Below, one piece after another: positions 1 through 8,524 of a stretch of 64,000 nucleotides of DNA. Within the stretch, counting starts at the first letter, position 1. Each line of letters opens with the position of its first letter. Source of the DNA: Microbacterium psychrotolerans (GTDB lineage: Bacteria; Actinomycetota; Actinomycetes; Actinomycetales; Microbacteriaceae); assembly GCF_031085295.1 (NCBI RefSeq), contig NZ_JAVFWO010000004.1, positions 124,001 through 188,000 on the forward strand, read 5' to 3'. Below the pieces are notes generated by a model. That model was not told the DNA's origin. It worked only from the letters and a program-made list of their open reading frames with translations, and ran no database searches. A program made the position numbers and the translations under genes.

Positions 1-123
1 AAGACCGTCATCGCGTTCATGGGCGCGGAGCAGTCGTGGACCCGCATCATCATCGGCGGGCTGCTGCTGGTGTTCATCGTCGTGCAGCGATTCATCGTCA
101 CGCGGTCCGACCGTCGCCGATGA
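1..123 (+). CDS. Sugar ABC transporter permease, C-terminal end (partial)
   Basis: The window opens inside a reading frame that ends in TGA at 121-123. The 40 visible residues hold one hydrophobic segment (IIIGGLLLVFIVVQRFIV) followed by a short basic tail, as at the cytoplasmic end of an RbsC-type inner-membrane permease. The assignment rests on the double-domain sugar ATPase that follows 49 bases later on the same strand, since such ATPases are normally encoded beside their permease. The substrate cannot be read from this fragment, and it could be another membrane protein. Confidence 0.6.
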   Translation, partial: KTVIAFMGAEQSWTRIIIGGLLLVFIVVQRFIVTRSDRRR

Positions 124-172
124 CCCGAGTGCCATGAGCGGGCCCGTTCGCGTCTCACGACATAATGGCGTG

Positions 173-1702
173 ATGGACGAGCGGCGTCCGCTCATGGAAC
201 TCACCGGGGCGACGGTAAGGTTCGGCGCGGAGACCGCGCTCGACGACGTGCGCTTCCGCGTCTTCCCGGGCGAGGTGCACTCTCTCATGGGAGAGAACGG
301 CGCCGGAAAGTCGACGCTCATCAAAGCGCTCACCGGGGCCCTGCACCTCGACAGCGGACTCATCGAGCTGGACGGCCATCCCGTCCGCTTCGGAACACCG
401 GCCGATGCGCTGCGCGCCGGGATCAGCACGGTCTATCAGGAGATCGACCTGCTGCCGAACCTCACCGTCGCCGAGAACATCTGCCTCGGCCGGGAGCCGC
501 GTCGACTCGGCACCATCCACTGGTCGGCCATGCGGGAGCGCGCCGCTGAAGTGCTCTCGGGGCTGGGCCTGACCATCGATCCGGCGTCGATGCTCGGCAG
601 CCACTCGCTCGCCGTGCAGCAGCTCGTCGCCATCGCGCGGGCGCTCTCGATCGACGTGCGGGTGCTCGTGCTCGACGAGCCCACCTCGAGCCTCGACATC
701 GACGAGGTGGCCGAACTCTTCCGCGTCATGCGCGACCTCAAGGAGCGAGGGGTCGCAATCGTCTTCATCTCGCACTTCCTGGACCAGGTCTACGAGATCG
801 CGGACCGCATCACCGTCCTCCGTGGCGGCCGGCTCGTCGGCGAGTACCTGCCGACGGAGCTGCTGCGCATCGACCTCGTCGAGAAGATGCTCGGGCGCAG
901 CGTCTCGGATCTCGGCACACGCGACCGCGTGGACGCCGCGCCGGAGGCGGCATCCGCTCTCCTCCACGCTCAGGGCGTGACAGTCGCTCCCGGCATCGCC
1001 GACGCGGACGTCGCGCTGCATGAGGGTGAAGTGCTCGGATTCGCGGGCCTCCTCGGGTCGGGACGAACCGAGCTGGCGCGCGCGATCACCGGCGCCGACC
1101 GGCTCGACGCCGGGATCATCAGGATCAGCGGCAAATCGATGGAGCCGAGAAGCCCGCGCGAGGCGATCGCGTTCGGCATCGTCTACTCGTCGGAGAACCG
1201 CCGCACCGAGGGGATCATCAGCGAACTCAGCGTGCAGGACAACATCACCCTCGCACTGCAGGCGGAGCGGGGCGTGTTCCGGCGCATGCGGGATCAGCGC
1301 CGCCGGGAACTGGCGATGAGCTGGATCGAGGCGCTCGACATCCGGCCCCCCGACCCGGACCGCCCCGCGGGCACGCTCTCGGGCGGCAACCAGCAGAAGG
1401 TGCTGCTGGCACGACTGCTCGCGCTGTCGCCGCGCGTGCTCGTCCTCGACGAGCCGACGCGCGGCATCGACGTGGGCGCCAAGGTCGAGATCCAGAACCT
1501 CGTCGGCGAGCTCGCCGACAACGGACTGTCCGTGGTGTTCATCTCCGCCGAGCTCGAGGAGGTGCTGCGCGTCGCCGGCCGCGTCGCGATCCTGCGCGGG
1601 GGCCGGGTGGTCGACACGCTGCCGTCCGACTCGCTCACCGTCGAATCCCTCATGGCGCTCGTCGCACAGGCCGACGACGCCGACGAGGAGGGAGCTCGGT
1701 GA
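173..1702 (+). CDS. Sugar ABC transporter ATP-binding protein (RbsA/MglA type)
   Basis: Cytoplasmic ATPase driving a carbohydrate importer, built as two fused nucleotide-binding domains. The first has an intact Walker A (GENGAGKST), a degenerate signature (SLAVQQLV) and Walker B LVLDEPTSSLD. The second has the degenerate Walker A (GLLGSGRTEL) typical of RbsA/MglA but a good signature (LSGGNQQKV) and Walker B LVLDEPTRGID. Length (about 509 residues) is normal. Possible starts are ATG 134, 173 and 194, none with a good ribosome-binding site. I chose 173 because CATAAT lies 6 bases before it, a leaderless-type spacing. It lies between a permease and a LacI regulator, so the three probably form one operon for a ribose-like or other monosaccharide. 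Confidence 0.93.
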   Translation: MDERRPLMELTGATVRFGAETALDDVRFRVFPGEVHSLMGENGAGKSTLIKALTGALHLDSGLIELDGHPVRFGTPADALRAGISTVYQEIDLLPNLTVAENICLGREPRRLGTIHWSAMRERAAEVLSGLGLTIDPASMLGSHSLAVQQLVAIARALSIDVRVLVLDEPTSSLDIDEVAELFRVMRDLKERGVAIVFISHFLDQVYEIADRITVLRGGRLVGEYLPTELLRIDLVEKMLGRSVSDLGTRDRVDAAPEAASALLHAQGVTVAPGIADADVALHEGEVLGFAGLLGSGRTELARAITGADRLDAGIIRISGKSMEPRSPREAIAFGIVYSSENRRTEGIISELSVQDNITLALQAERGVFRRMRDQRRRELAMSWIEALDIRPPDPDRPAGTLSGGNQQKVLLARLLALSPRVLVLDEPTRGIDVGAKVEIQNLVGELADNGLSVVFISAELEEVLRVAGRVAILRGGRVVDTLPSDSLTVESLMALVAQADDADEEGAR

Positions 1703-2730
1703 CCGACGAGAAGCAGGCACGCTCCGCGAACATCTTCGACGTGGCCCGGCTCGCCGGCGTCTCGCACCAGACGGTCTCGCGGGTGCTCAACGACCTGCCC
1801 AACGTCCGCCCCGCGACGCGCGCACGGGTGGAGCAGGCGATCGCGCAGCTGCGGTACAGCCCCTCCCCCGCCGCCCGCGCACTGGTCACGCGCCGCACCC
1901 GCACGATCGGGCTCGTCGCGCCCGGTGTCTCGGACTACGGCCCGACATCGGTGGCGACGGCCTTCAACTTCGCGGCCCGCGCGGAGCGCTACAGCGTCGA
2001 GACGGTGAGCGCGCTCGATCCCGACCCCGCCGCCGTGCGGGCAGTGATCGAGTCTCTGCTCCGTCAGCGCGTCGACGCGATCGTGCTCATCGTCGTCGAC
2101 ATCGGCGTGCTCGAGGTCGTGCGGGGCCTCGATCTCAGCATCCCGGTGGTCGCCGCCGCCGCGACCGCGCGGCGGAGCCCCCTCATCGTCTCGATCGATC
2201 AGTACCGCGGCGCCCGATCGGCCGTCCGACACCTCGCCGAACTCGGCCACACCCGGATCCTCCATCTCGCCGGTCCCCAGCGCGCTCCGGACGCCGTCGA
2301 GCGCATCCGCGGCTGGCGGGACGAACTCGGGTCGCGTCGCCTCGAGGTCGTCGAGCCGAGGCACGGCGACTGGTCCGCGGCGAGCGGCTACCGGCTGGGC
2401 GCCGATCTCGACATCGACCCCGGCACGGCGGTGTTCGCATCCAACGACCACATGTCCATCGGTCTGCTGTCGGCGCTGCGCGAGCGCGGACTGCGCGTGC
2501 CCGAGGACGTCAGCGTGGTGGGCTTCGACGACGTGCCCGAGGCGGGCTATCTCTACCCGGCGCTCACCACCGTGCGCCAGGACTTCGCGAGCCTCGGCGA
2601 GCTCATGATGCAGAAGGTTCTGATCGCAGTCGAGGAGCCCGACAGCGTCACCGAGGACACACCGCTGCCGACGCATCTGATCGTCCGCAGCTCGACCCGC
2701 CCGCAGGGCCCCCGCACCGCTGAGGCTTGA
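1699..2730 (+). CDS. LacI family transcriptional regulator
   Basis: A 343-residue LacI/GalR repressor. The N-terminal helix-turn-helix (NIFDVARLAGVSHQTVSRVL, about residues 11-30) is followed by the hinge helix and a periplasmic-binding-protein-like sensor domain ending in the usual VSVVGFDDVPEAGYLYPALTTV stretch. The GTG start overlaps the ATPase stop (GTGA), so it is translationally coupled to the sugar transporter and is the likely local regulator of that operon. The inducer is unknown. No operator for it could be seen because the operon's promoter lies left of the window. Confidence 0.93.
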   Translation: MTDEKQARSANIFDVARLAGVSHQTVSRVLNDLPNVRPATRARVEQAIAQLRYSPSPAARALVTRRTRTIGLVAPGVSDYGPTSVATAFNFAARAERYSVETVSALDPDPAAVRAVIESLLRQRVDAIVLIVVDIGVLEVVRGLDLSIPVVAAAATARRSPLIVSIDQYRGARSAVRHLAELGHTRILHLAGPQRAPDAVERIRGWRDELGSRRLEVVEPRHGDWSAASGYRLGADLDIDPGTAVFASNDHMSIGLLSALRERGLRVPEDVSVVGFDDVPEAGYLYPALTTVRQDFASLGELMMQKVLIAVEEPDSVTEDTPLPTHLIVRSSTRPQGPRTAEA

Positions 2731-2747
2731 CGCTCCTCTCGGGCATC

Positions 2748-2765
2748 AGCCCGGCCCGCCGGGCT
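2748..2765. terminator. Bidirectional hairpin between convergent genes
   Basis: AGCCCGG (2748-2754) and CCGGGCT (2759-2765) form a perfect 7-bp stem with a CCCG loop. It sits between the LacI stop and the ion-channel stop and overlaps the latter. There is no T tract, as is common in high-GC actinobacteria. Confidence 0.5.
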
Positions 2766-3822
2766 ACGGTGCGGCGGCGAGCAGCCGCCGCATCTCGGCC
2801 ATCGCCTCCTCGGACTGCGCCAGCAGCGTGCGGAGCCGTTCGGCCGTGTCGCCCGGATCGGGCACGGCGGCAGCTGCCGCATCGGTCACGCCGGCCGACG
2901 GGCCGTCGGCATCGCTGCCGTCCGCCGTGCCCGCGCCGGCCGAGACGCCGGCGTTCACGGCACCCGCCACCGCGCCGGCCGCCACTCCCTTCGCCGCGTG
3001 GCGCGCGATCGACGGCTGCGCGGTGATCGCGGCGGGTGCGTCGGCGGTGGCTTCGTCGGGCTGCTCGTCGCGCTGATGAACGGGCGCGGCATCCGTCTGC
3101 GCCGCCTCCGCTTCGGCCCTGCGCGGCCCGAGGAACAGGTTGGCCAGGTAACCGGTGAACGTGCCGAAGATACCGACGCCGACGACGATGATGAGGGTGC
3201 CGATGAGCCGGCCGGCGTTGGTGACCGGGTATTGGTCGCCGTAGCCGACGGTCGAGATCGTGACGAGGGTGTACCAGAGCGCGTCCGACGCCGTCTTGAT
3301 GTTGGCGCCGTCCGCGTGTTCCTCGACCGCCAGGATCGTGATGCTGCCGAACTGCAGCACGAGGACGCCCATCAGGAGCAGGGTCATCAGCGCGCTGTTG
3401 GCGCGGTCGTGGACCAGCGTCGCCCAGACCGTGCGCGGGCCGAGTTCGCGCAGCAGCCGGAACACGCGCAGCAGGCGGAACACGCGCAGGATCTTGAACT
3501 GCGGGAAGGGCAGGCTCGCGAGCAGGTCCGCCCACCCGAAGCCGCGGAAGAAGTAGCGGCCCGCCGACGGCGCCGTCGAGATGCGGAAGATGAAGTCGCC
3601 CAGGAAGATCGCGCTGAACAGGGCGTTCATGACCGACAGCACGAGCTCGATCGCGGAGTCGCCCGCGATCACGTAGACGAACACGAGGTTGAAGATCGAG
3701 AGGATCGACAGCGCGCCGATGAAGATCTCGTACGCGGTGTTCTTCAGCTCGGAGCGCGCCGCGGCGCGCAGCCGGGCGCGCTCGCGGGAGCGTTCGCGGA
3801 TCTCGGAGAGGGAACGGGCCAT
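2764..3822 (-). CDS. Voltage-gated-type potassium channel
   Basis: A 352-residue member of the six-transmembrane voltage-gated ion channel family. Segment S4 has arginine at every third position (R113, R116, R119, R122, R125), the hallmark of a voltage sensor. The pore helix leads into the K+ selectivity filter TVGYGD (191-196), and S6 follows. After about residue 232 comes a long Ala/Asp-rich tail of roughly 120 residues that I do not recognise, ending in a short predicted helix (MAEMRRLLAAAP). The start at 3822 is supported by a GAGGAG ribosome-binding site. It is a single-gene unit facing the LacI gene; the role is presumably K+ conductance or membrane-potential control. Confidence 0.92.
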   Translation of the reverse strand: MARSLSEIRERSRERARLRAAARSELKNTAYEIFIGALSILSIFNLVFVYVIAGDSAIELVLSVMNALFSAIFLGDFIFRISTAPSAGRYFFRGFGWADLLASLPFPQFKILRVFRLLRVFRLLRELGPRTVWATLVHDRANSALMTLLLMGVLVLQFGSITILAVEEHADGANIKTASDALWYTLVTISTVGYGDQYPVTNAGRLIGTLIIVVGVGIFGTFTGYLANLFLGPRRAEAEAAQTDAAPVHQRDEQPDEATADAPAAITAQPSIARHAAKGVAAGAVAGAVNAGVSAGAGTADGSDADGPSAGVTDAAAAAVPDPGDTAERLRTLLAQSEEAMAEMRRLLAAAP

Positions 3823-3935
3823 GTCGGCTCCTCGGATCGGGCCATGCCGGACACCCTCCGGCTGAGGCACCATTGTCCTCGTACCGCTCCGCGCGTCGCG
3901 ACCGGCACGTGGCGGTCGCCCGAAGTCGACCGGGC

Positions 3936-4688
3936 TCAGTCGAGGACGGTGGCGCGCTCCCCGGCCTCCACCCTGACGCCGAGCCGGTTGCCCGCCGGCG
4001 GCAGCGGGCACACGTAGTGGTCGCTGAAGGCGCACGGCGGCAGGTAGGCGTTGTTGAAGTCCACGGTGACCGCTCCGTCGGCGGCCGGCGGGTCGATCTC
4101 GAGGAACCGGAAGCGGTACGCGTCGACGTTGCTCGTGGCATCCGCGATCACGGCGCTGAGACCGGATGCCGGGTCGCCGGTCACGGTGAGCTCGACAGGC
4201 GTGCCGCCCACCTCGAGGGCGATCGTGCCGACGGCCGGCTCTTCGCGCTCGTACCCGTCGACGCTCCGGATGACGTTGATCTGCCCCTCGGGTGCGGGGC
4301 GGAAGACACCGGGGAGCGCCCACCCGTCGTCATGCGGGAACGACAGGATGCCGCGCAGCCCCGTGCGCCCGGGAGTCTCGGGGTCGAACACGCGCAGCGC
4401 GGGTGCACCCTCGCGGCTGATCGCCTTCAGCCGCAGTCGTCCGACATCGAGGTGCTCTCCGGGCGCCAGCACGACCTCGTCGAGCGGCGCGTCCGGCGCC
4501 TGTGCGCGCAGACCGGTGCCCACCACCCGGTCGTCGACCGCGCGCCAGAGGCCGGGTGCGCCGTCATAGGCGCGGGCCTCGGCATCCAGCCAGTGCGTGT
4601 ACCGCAGCGCCGCGACGCCGTGTTCGGACGACACAGCCTCCCAGCGCGCGTCGGTGACGGTCTCGGGGGTGCTCGTGGGGAGGGTCAT
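3936..4688 (-). CDS. DUF1684 domain protein
   Basis: A 250-residue protein of the DUF1684 family. Characteristic stretches are the N-terminal W-x-HWLDAEARAYDG-like region, the central RGILSFPHDDGWALPG, and the C-terminal FNNAYLPPCAFSDHYVCPLPP with its conserved Asn, Cys and His residues. Members are soluble, widespread in actinobacteria and functionally uncharacterised. The start at 4688 has a good GAAGGA site 7 bases upstream; an in-frame extension to 4757 lacks one. The gene is separate from the channel (113 bases between) and diverges from padR. Confidence 0.85.
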   Translation of the reverse strand: MTLPTSTPETVTDARWEAVSSEHGVAALRYTHWLDAEARAYDGAPGLWRAVDDRVVGTGLRAQAPDAPLDEVVLAPGEHLDVGRLRLKAISREGAPALRVFDPETPGRTGLRGILSFPHDDGWALPGVFRPAPEGQINVIRSVDGYEREEPAVGTIALEVGGTPVELTVTGDPASGLSAVIADATSNVDAYRFRFLEIDPPAADGAVTVDFNNAYLPPCAFSDHYVCPLPPAGNRLGVRVEAGERATVLD

Positions 4689-4829
4689 GCGGGTCCTTCG
4701 TCCGGGGCGGGGCGGCGATTCGCTCCTCCCATCCCAACACGCCGCGGGCGAACGCATTCCCGCAGCCCGCGTGCGCCGTCACGTGGCGTCATCAGCCTCT
4801 TGCCTTGCAGTTCTAGGTAACTTGTACTT

Positions 4830-4841
4830 CTATGTACATAG
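4830..4841. promoter_or_regulatory. Perfect 12-bp palindrome, candidate PadR operator
   Basis: CTATGTACATAG reads the same on both strands and lies 24 bases before the padR start, inside its likely promoter region (TTGCAG at 4805-4810 and TTCTAT at 4828-4833 are weak -35/-10 candidates). PadR proteins commonly bind ATGT/ACAT half-sites, which this palindrome contains back to back, so autorepression is plausible. Confidence 0.5.
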
Positions 4842-4864
4842 GACTTCTACGTATGGAGTGCGAT

Positions 4865-5239
4865 ATGAAGATCGGCAAAGACCTGGTCGCCGCGGCGGCG
4901 ACGCCGATGGTGCTCGGCATCCTCGCCGACGGCGAGTCGTACGGCTACGCCATCCTGCAGCGCGTGGGCGAGCTGTCCGGCGGCGAGCTGGAATGGAGCG
5001 ACGGCATGCTCTACCCGCTGCTGCACCGGCTGGAGCGGCTCGGGCACGTGGAGTCGTCGTGGGGAGCCTCCCCCAGCGGTCGCCCGCGCAAGCACTACCG
5101 CCTCAGCACCAGCGGCCGCGCGGCGTTCGCCGAGCAGCGACAGCAGTGGGCGGTGGTGAGCCGGGCGCTGCAGCGGGTGTGGTCCGACCGCGACGGCGGT
5201 ACCGACTTCGCCGGCGCGCCGGTGTTCGGGGGTGCGTGA
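4865..5239 (+). CDS. PadR family transcriptional regulator
   Basis: A 124-residue winged-helix regulator. The PadR hallmark runs through GYAILQRV, the recognition region DGMLYPLLHRLERLGHV and the wing GRPRKHYRLSTSG. The start at 4865 is chosen because GGAG lies at 4855-4858; the in-frame ATG at 4832 falls inside the promoter palindrome. Its stop lies 1 base before the next gene's ATG, so the pair is co-transcribed. PadR proteins paired with a membrane partner of this kind usually respond to envelope stress or to antimicrobial compounds; here that is inference from context. Confidence 0.92.
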   Translation: MKIGKDLVAAAATPMVLGILADGESYGYAILQRVGELSGGELEWSDGMLYPLLHRLERLGHVESSWGASPSGRPRKHYRLSTSGRAAFAEQRQQWAVVSRALQRVWSDRDGGTDFAGAPVFGGA

Positions 5240-5240
5240 C

Positions 5241-6620
5241 ATGGCGGACGACCTCGAACCCCGCATCGAAGACCAGATCTCGGCGTGGCGCGCGTACGTC
5301 TCGCGCCCCGAGGCGATCGACGGCCGCGACGTCGACGAGCTCGAAGACCACCTGCGCGGCCAGATCGACCGGCTCGAGGCCTCTGGCCTCGACGGCGATG
5401 AGGCGTTCCTCGTCGCCGTTAAGCGACTCGGCGGACTCGACGACCTTTCTCGGGAATTCGCGCGCGAGCACTCCGACCGGCTCTGGAAGCAGCTGATGTT
5501 CCCCGGTGAACCGCGCGCGCCGCGCAGCGGCGGCGGCCTTCGGCTCGCCGTCGGGCTCGCGATCGGCGCGGCCCTCGCGATCCAGATCCCGGCGCTGTTC
5601 GGCATCCGCTTCGGCGAAGAACCGGCCTTCTACGCGCGCTTCGCAGCGTTGCTCGTGCTGCCCTTCCTCGCGGCGTACTTCCTGGTGCGCCGCCGGGCGA
5701 CCGTCGCCACCGTCGCCGTGGTCGGCGTCCCGTTCGTGCTCGCGGCCGTCGTGATGGCGGTCTACCCTTTCGCGCCGGACGGCGCGACCCTCGTGCTCGC
5801 GGCCACCCACGTCGCCGTGGCGCTGTGGATCGTGACCGGCATCGCGTACGTCGACGGGCGCGTCAGATCGAGCCGCGCCCGCATGGACTTCATCCGGTTC
5901 ACCGGCGAATGGGTGGTCTACCTCGCCCTCATCGCCCTCGGCGGCGGCGTGCTCGTGGCGCTGACGATGGGCGTGTTCTCGGCCATCGGCCTCGACGCGG
6001 AATGGTTCGTCGAGCAGTTCATGGTGCCGTGCGGCGTCGCAGGAGCCGTCGTCGTCGCCGCGTGGCTCGTCGAGGCGAAGCAGAGCGTCATCGAGAACAT
6101 CGCGCCGGTGCTGACCAAGCTGTTCACTCCCCTGTTCACGCTGCTGCTGCTCGCCTTCATCGTCGCCGGCCTCCTGCAGGGGAACCTCGTCGACGGGGGC
6201 GAGACCGAGGCGTTCGGGCAGCGGGACCTGCTGATCCTGTTCGACATCGTGCTGGTCGTCGTCGTCGGCCTGCTTCTCTACGCCCTGTCGGCCCGCGAGC
6301 CGCTCGCGCCGCCGTCGTGGTTCGACCGGCTGCAGCTGCTGATGGTCGTGGCGGCGCTCGTCGTCGACATCATGGTGCTCGTCGCGATGATCGGCCGGAT
6401 CGCCGAGTGGGGGGCGAGCCCGAACAAGCTCGCCTCGCTCGGACTCAACGTCATCCTGCTCGCCAACCTCGTCGGCGCCGCGTGGCTGCAGCTGCGGTTC
6501 GCGATGCGGCGCACGCCGTTCGAGCGCCTGGAGCGGTGGCAGACAGGCTTCCTGCCGGTCTACCTCGCGTGGGCGGCGATCGTCGTCGTGGCGTTCCCGC
6601 CGCTGTTCGCGTTCGCATAG
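5241..6620 (+). CDS. PadR-linked polytopic membrane protein with N-terminal permease-prefix domain
   Basis: A 459-residue protein. The first roughly 90 residues are soluble and acidic and resemble the permease-prefix domain often found beside PadR (EDQISAWRAYVSRP ... DELEDHLRGQIDRL). The rest is about ten hydrophobic segments. No transport or catalytic motif is visible. ATG 5241 follows the padR stop by 1 base and has a G-rich site (5228-5232). Its 3' end overlaps the convergent glycosyltransferase gene by 61 bases. Function is unknown; it is likely the main target of the PadR regulator. Confidence 0.8.
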   Translation: MADDLEPRIEDQISAWRAYVSRPEAIDGRDVDELEDHLRGQIDRLEASGLDGDEAFLVAVKRLGGLDDLSREFAREHSDRLWKQLMFPGEPRAPRSGGGLRLAVGLAIGAALAIQIPALFGIRFGEEPAFYARFAALLVLPFLAAYFLVRRRATVATVAVVGVPFVLAAVVMAVYPFAPDGATLVLAATHVAVALWIVTGIAYVDGRVRSSRARMDFIRFTGEWVVYLALIALGGGVLVALTMGVFSAIGLDAEWFVEQFMVPCGVAGAVVVAAWLVEAKQSVIENIAPVLTKLFTPLFTLLLLAFIVAGLLQGNLVDGGETEAFGQRDLLILFDIVLVVVVGLLLYALSAREPLAPPSWFDRLQLLMVVAALVVDIMVLVAMIGRIAEWGASPNKLASLGLNVILLANLVGAAWLQLRFAMRRTPFERLERWQTGFLPVYLAWAAIVVVAFPPLFAFA

Positions 6621-7594
6621 ACCATGCCGGAGCCCGGCCGGGCCGCGATCGCCTCCAGGAGCACCTCGTCCCATCGCTCGAGGAACGCCGGCAGGCCGTA
6701 GTGCGCCAGCGCGTGCTCGCGCGCCCGGGCGCCGACCTCCGCGGCCCACTCCGGCTCCTCGAGGAAGGCACGCGCGGCCCGGCGCAGATCGTCGACGTCG
6801 GTCGAGACCACCCCGGTGCCGGCGGCGACCGCCCGCACGGCCTCGGTCGTCGCGAGCGCGACCACCGGCATCCCGAGATGCATCGCCTCGATCAGGGACA
6901 GCCCGAGCGAGGTCCACCGGAACGGATGCAGGTACACGCGGCGCCGGGCGAGCTCGGCGTGCAGACGCCCCGGCGCGAGACTCTCGATCCCCACGATCGC
7001 GGGGTCCTCGAACGTGTCCCGCAACCGCCCGGCGTCGATGCCGAAGACGTCCAGCGGTGCTTCGGGAGTGAACGCGGGCAGCAGGTCGGTGCCGGTGGCA
7101 CGCCACCGCCGCACCGGCTCGTTGACGACGACCCCGATCCGGGCGAGCTCCCCGGAGTAGAGCGGACCCGGGTCGGGGACGCCGTGCTCGACAACGGTCG
7201 TCGGCGCCGTGCCGTTGTCCCAGAACAGCCGGTTGAAGTGCGTGACATGGACGATCGGGATGTCGCGGCGGTCGGCGAGCGGATGCCGCGTGGTGAACGC
7301 GCCGGGACCAGGCGTGTTGTGCTCGAGGTAGACCGCCGGCAGATCGCGGCCGGGCACGCGACCGGTGAGCGACTCGACGAGTGCGATCTCCTCCGGCCGC
7401 TGCAGTACGACGATGTCGATGGCTTCGGAGCGCAGGGCCTCCAGGGCGACCGGGCGCGCCCGCTCCCACTCCCAGCCGCTGACGCCGTCGTCCTCGCCGG
7501 GCAGCACGCTGGGTACCGGCAGCAGGTACTCGTGCTCGCCGCGGACGAAGGCGTCGGTGTAGCCGCCGTGGATCGGCCACAGGAGGATCTGCAC
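6560..7594 (-). CDS. GT4-type glycosyltransferase
   Basis: A 344-residue protein with a GT-B fold. The N-terminal half begins with a short beta strand and Gly-rich loop (ILLWPIHGGY). The C-terminal half carries the family-4 donor-binding stretch TSLGLSLIEAMHLGMPVVAL, including the conserved EAM glutamate, and ends in a predicted helical tail. It probably transfers a nucleotide-activated sugar to an unknown acceptor. It lies 9 bases downstream of a small acidic protein gene on the same strand, so the two are likely co-transcribed, and its 3' end overlaps the convergent membrane protein gene by 61 bases. Confidence 0.85.
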   Translation of the reverse strand: MQILLWPIHGGYTDAFVRGEHEYLLPVPSVLPGEDDGVSGWEWERARPVALEALRSEAIDIVVLQRPEEIALVESLTGRVPGRDLPAVYLEHNTPGPGAFTTRHPLADRRDIPIVHVTHFNRLFWDNGTAPTTVVEHGVPDPGPLYSGELARIGVVVNEPVRRWRATGTDLLPAFTPEAPLDVFGIDAGRLRDTFEDPAIVGIESLAPGRLHAELARRRVYLHPFRWTSLGLSLIEAMHLGMPVVALATTEAVRAVAAGTGVVSTDVDDLRRAARAFLEEPEWAAEVGARAREHALAHYGLPAFLERWDEVLLEAIAARPGSGMVYANANSGGNATTTIAAHAR

Positions 7595-7603
7595 GCCGCC
7601 TGC

Positions 7604-7939
7604 CTAGTAGTCCTCGGGCGCGAGGTCGCCCTGGCCGGTCTCGCCGAGCTCGGCGATCTCCGGGCTGAAACCCTGGGTGTCGGGCTGCATCGCCGAGGAC
7701 GGCAGGTCCTCGCGCGGCACCTCCTCGTCATCGGAGGGCAGGTGCGCCGGATCGTCGCCGGTGGTGGTCTCGATGTCGGGGTCCTCGCCGGCGTCGAGCG
7801 CAGTGGTGCGATCCCACTCGGCCTGCGCCGGGTCGCGTGTGGGGTCCGGTTCGATCGACGTGTCGCGGTCGCGGAGCGGCTGCACCCCGACCTGACCGTC
7901 GGGCGCCGGGGGGATGTCTGCGGGAAGGCTGTCGGACAT
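7604..7939 (-). CDS. Small acidic hypothetical protein
   Basis: A 111-residue protein very rich in Asp, Glu, Pro and Thr with no hydrophobic core or signal peptide, so it is probably intrinsically disordered. I do not recognise a family. The start at 7939 has a GGAG-type site (revcomp of ctcctg) about 7 bases upstream, and codon choice is consistent with a real gene. It is followed within 9 bases by the glycosyltransferase gene and preceded 25 bases away by an SRPBCC gene, all on the same strand, so the three may form one operon. Confidence 0.72.
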   Translation of the reverse strand: MSDSLPADIPPAPDGQVGVQPLRDRDTSIEPDPTRDPAQAEWDRTTALDAGEDPDIETTTGDDPAHLPSDDEEVPREDLPSSAMQPDTQGFSPEIAELGETGQGDLAPEDY

Positions 7940-7964
7940 GGGGTTCTCCTGTTCTCGAGCTCGG

Positions 7965-8438
7965 TCAGACGTCGCGCGTCGGCGTGCCGTGGATCTCGCC
8001 GCGCCAGCCGCCCGTCTCGCGGCCGCGCTCCTCGATGAACTCCTTGAACCGCGCGAGGTCTTTCTCCGCGGCGCGCTCGTCGATGCCGAGCGCAGCGCCG
8101 GCCTTCTCGGTCAGCGACTCGGGCACCCAGGTCATCTCGAGGGAGACGCGGGTGCCGTCGCCGGCCGGGAGGAAGCTCACGCGGCCGGTGTGGACCTTCT
8201 CGCCGTGGCTCGCCCACGAGATGTGGTCATCGGGGACCTGGTCGGTGATGGTGGCGTCGAACTCGCGCTCCACTCCCCCGACGTTGACGACCCAGTGGGT
8301 CCGCTGGTCGTCGAGCTGGTCGATGCGCTCGACCGCCGACATGAAGCGCGGGAACTCCTCGAACTGCGTCCACTGGTCGTACACGGCCCGGATCGGGGCG
8401 TCGACGTCGATCTGTGCTGTCACAATGCTGGTTGCCAT
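7965..8438 (-). CDS. SRPBCC family protein (polyketide cyclase/dehydrase-like)
   Basis: A 157-residue START/Bet v 1-like protein. The pattern VTAQIDVDAPIRAVYDQWTQ near the N-terminus, the FPRFM and WVVNVGG strands and the C-terminal amphipathic helix (AAEKDLARFKEFIEER) match the cyclase/dehydrase subgroup. Such proteins form a hydrophobic ligand pocket; the ligand here is unknown. The start at 8438 is set by a strong GAGAGGAG site; nine further in-frame codons upstream lack one. It diverges from the DNA polymerase gene. Confidence 0.88.
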   Translation of the reverse strand: MATSIVTAQIDVDAPIRAVYDQWTQFEEFPRFMSAVERIDQLDDQRTHWVVNVGGVEREFDATITDQVPDDHISWASHGEKVHTGRVSFLPAGDGTRVSLEMTWVPESLTEKAGAALGIDERAAEKDLARFKEFIEERGRETGGWRGEIHGTPTRDV

Positions 8439-8497
8439 GACGGCTCCTCTCACTGGAACAGCCACCGTACGAAACCCGGCAGTGCCGGGGCACGGGG

Positions 8498-8524
8498 TTG
8501 ACGCTCGGCGTGGTGGACGATAGT
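8498..8524 (+). promoter_or_regulatory. Weak promoter candidate for the Y-family polymerase gene
   Basis: TTGACG (8498-8503) is a good -35 box. The best -10 (GATAGT, 8519-8524) is only 15 bases away, shorter than the usual 17, so this is tentative. No LexA-type box could be picked out by eye. Confidence 0.3.

Noticed and set aside
155..1720. Long minus-strand frame opposite the sugar ATPase
   Set aside because: Composition is typical of antisense of a GC-rich gene, with no recognisable domain; the plus-strand ATPase is clear.
5103..7580. Minus-strand frame of about 825 codons
   Set aside because: Runs antisense through the membrane protein and out of frame through the glycosyltransferase; His/Arg/Asp-rich and without domains.
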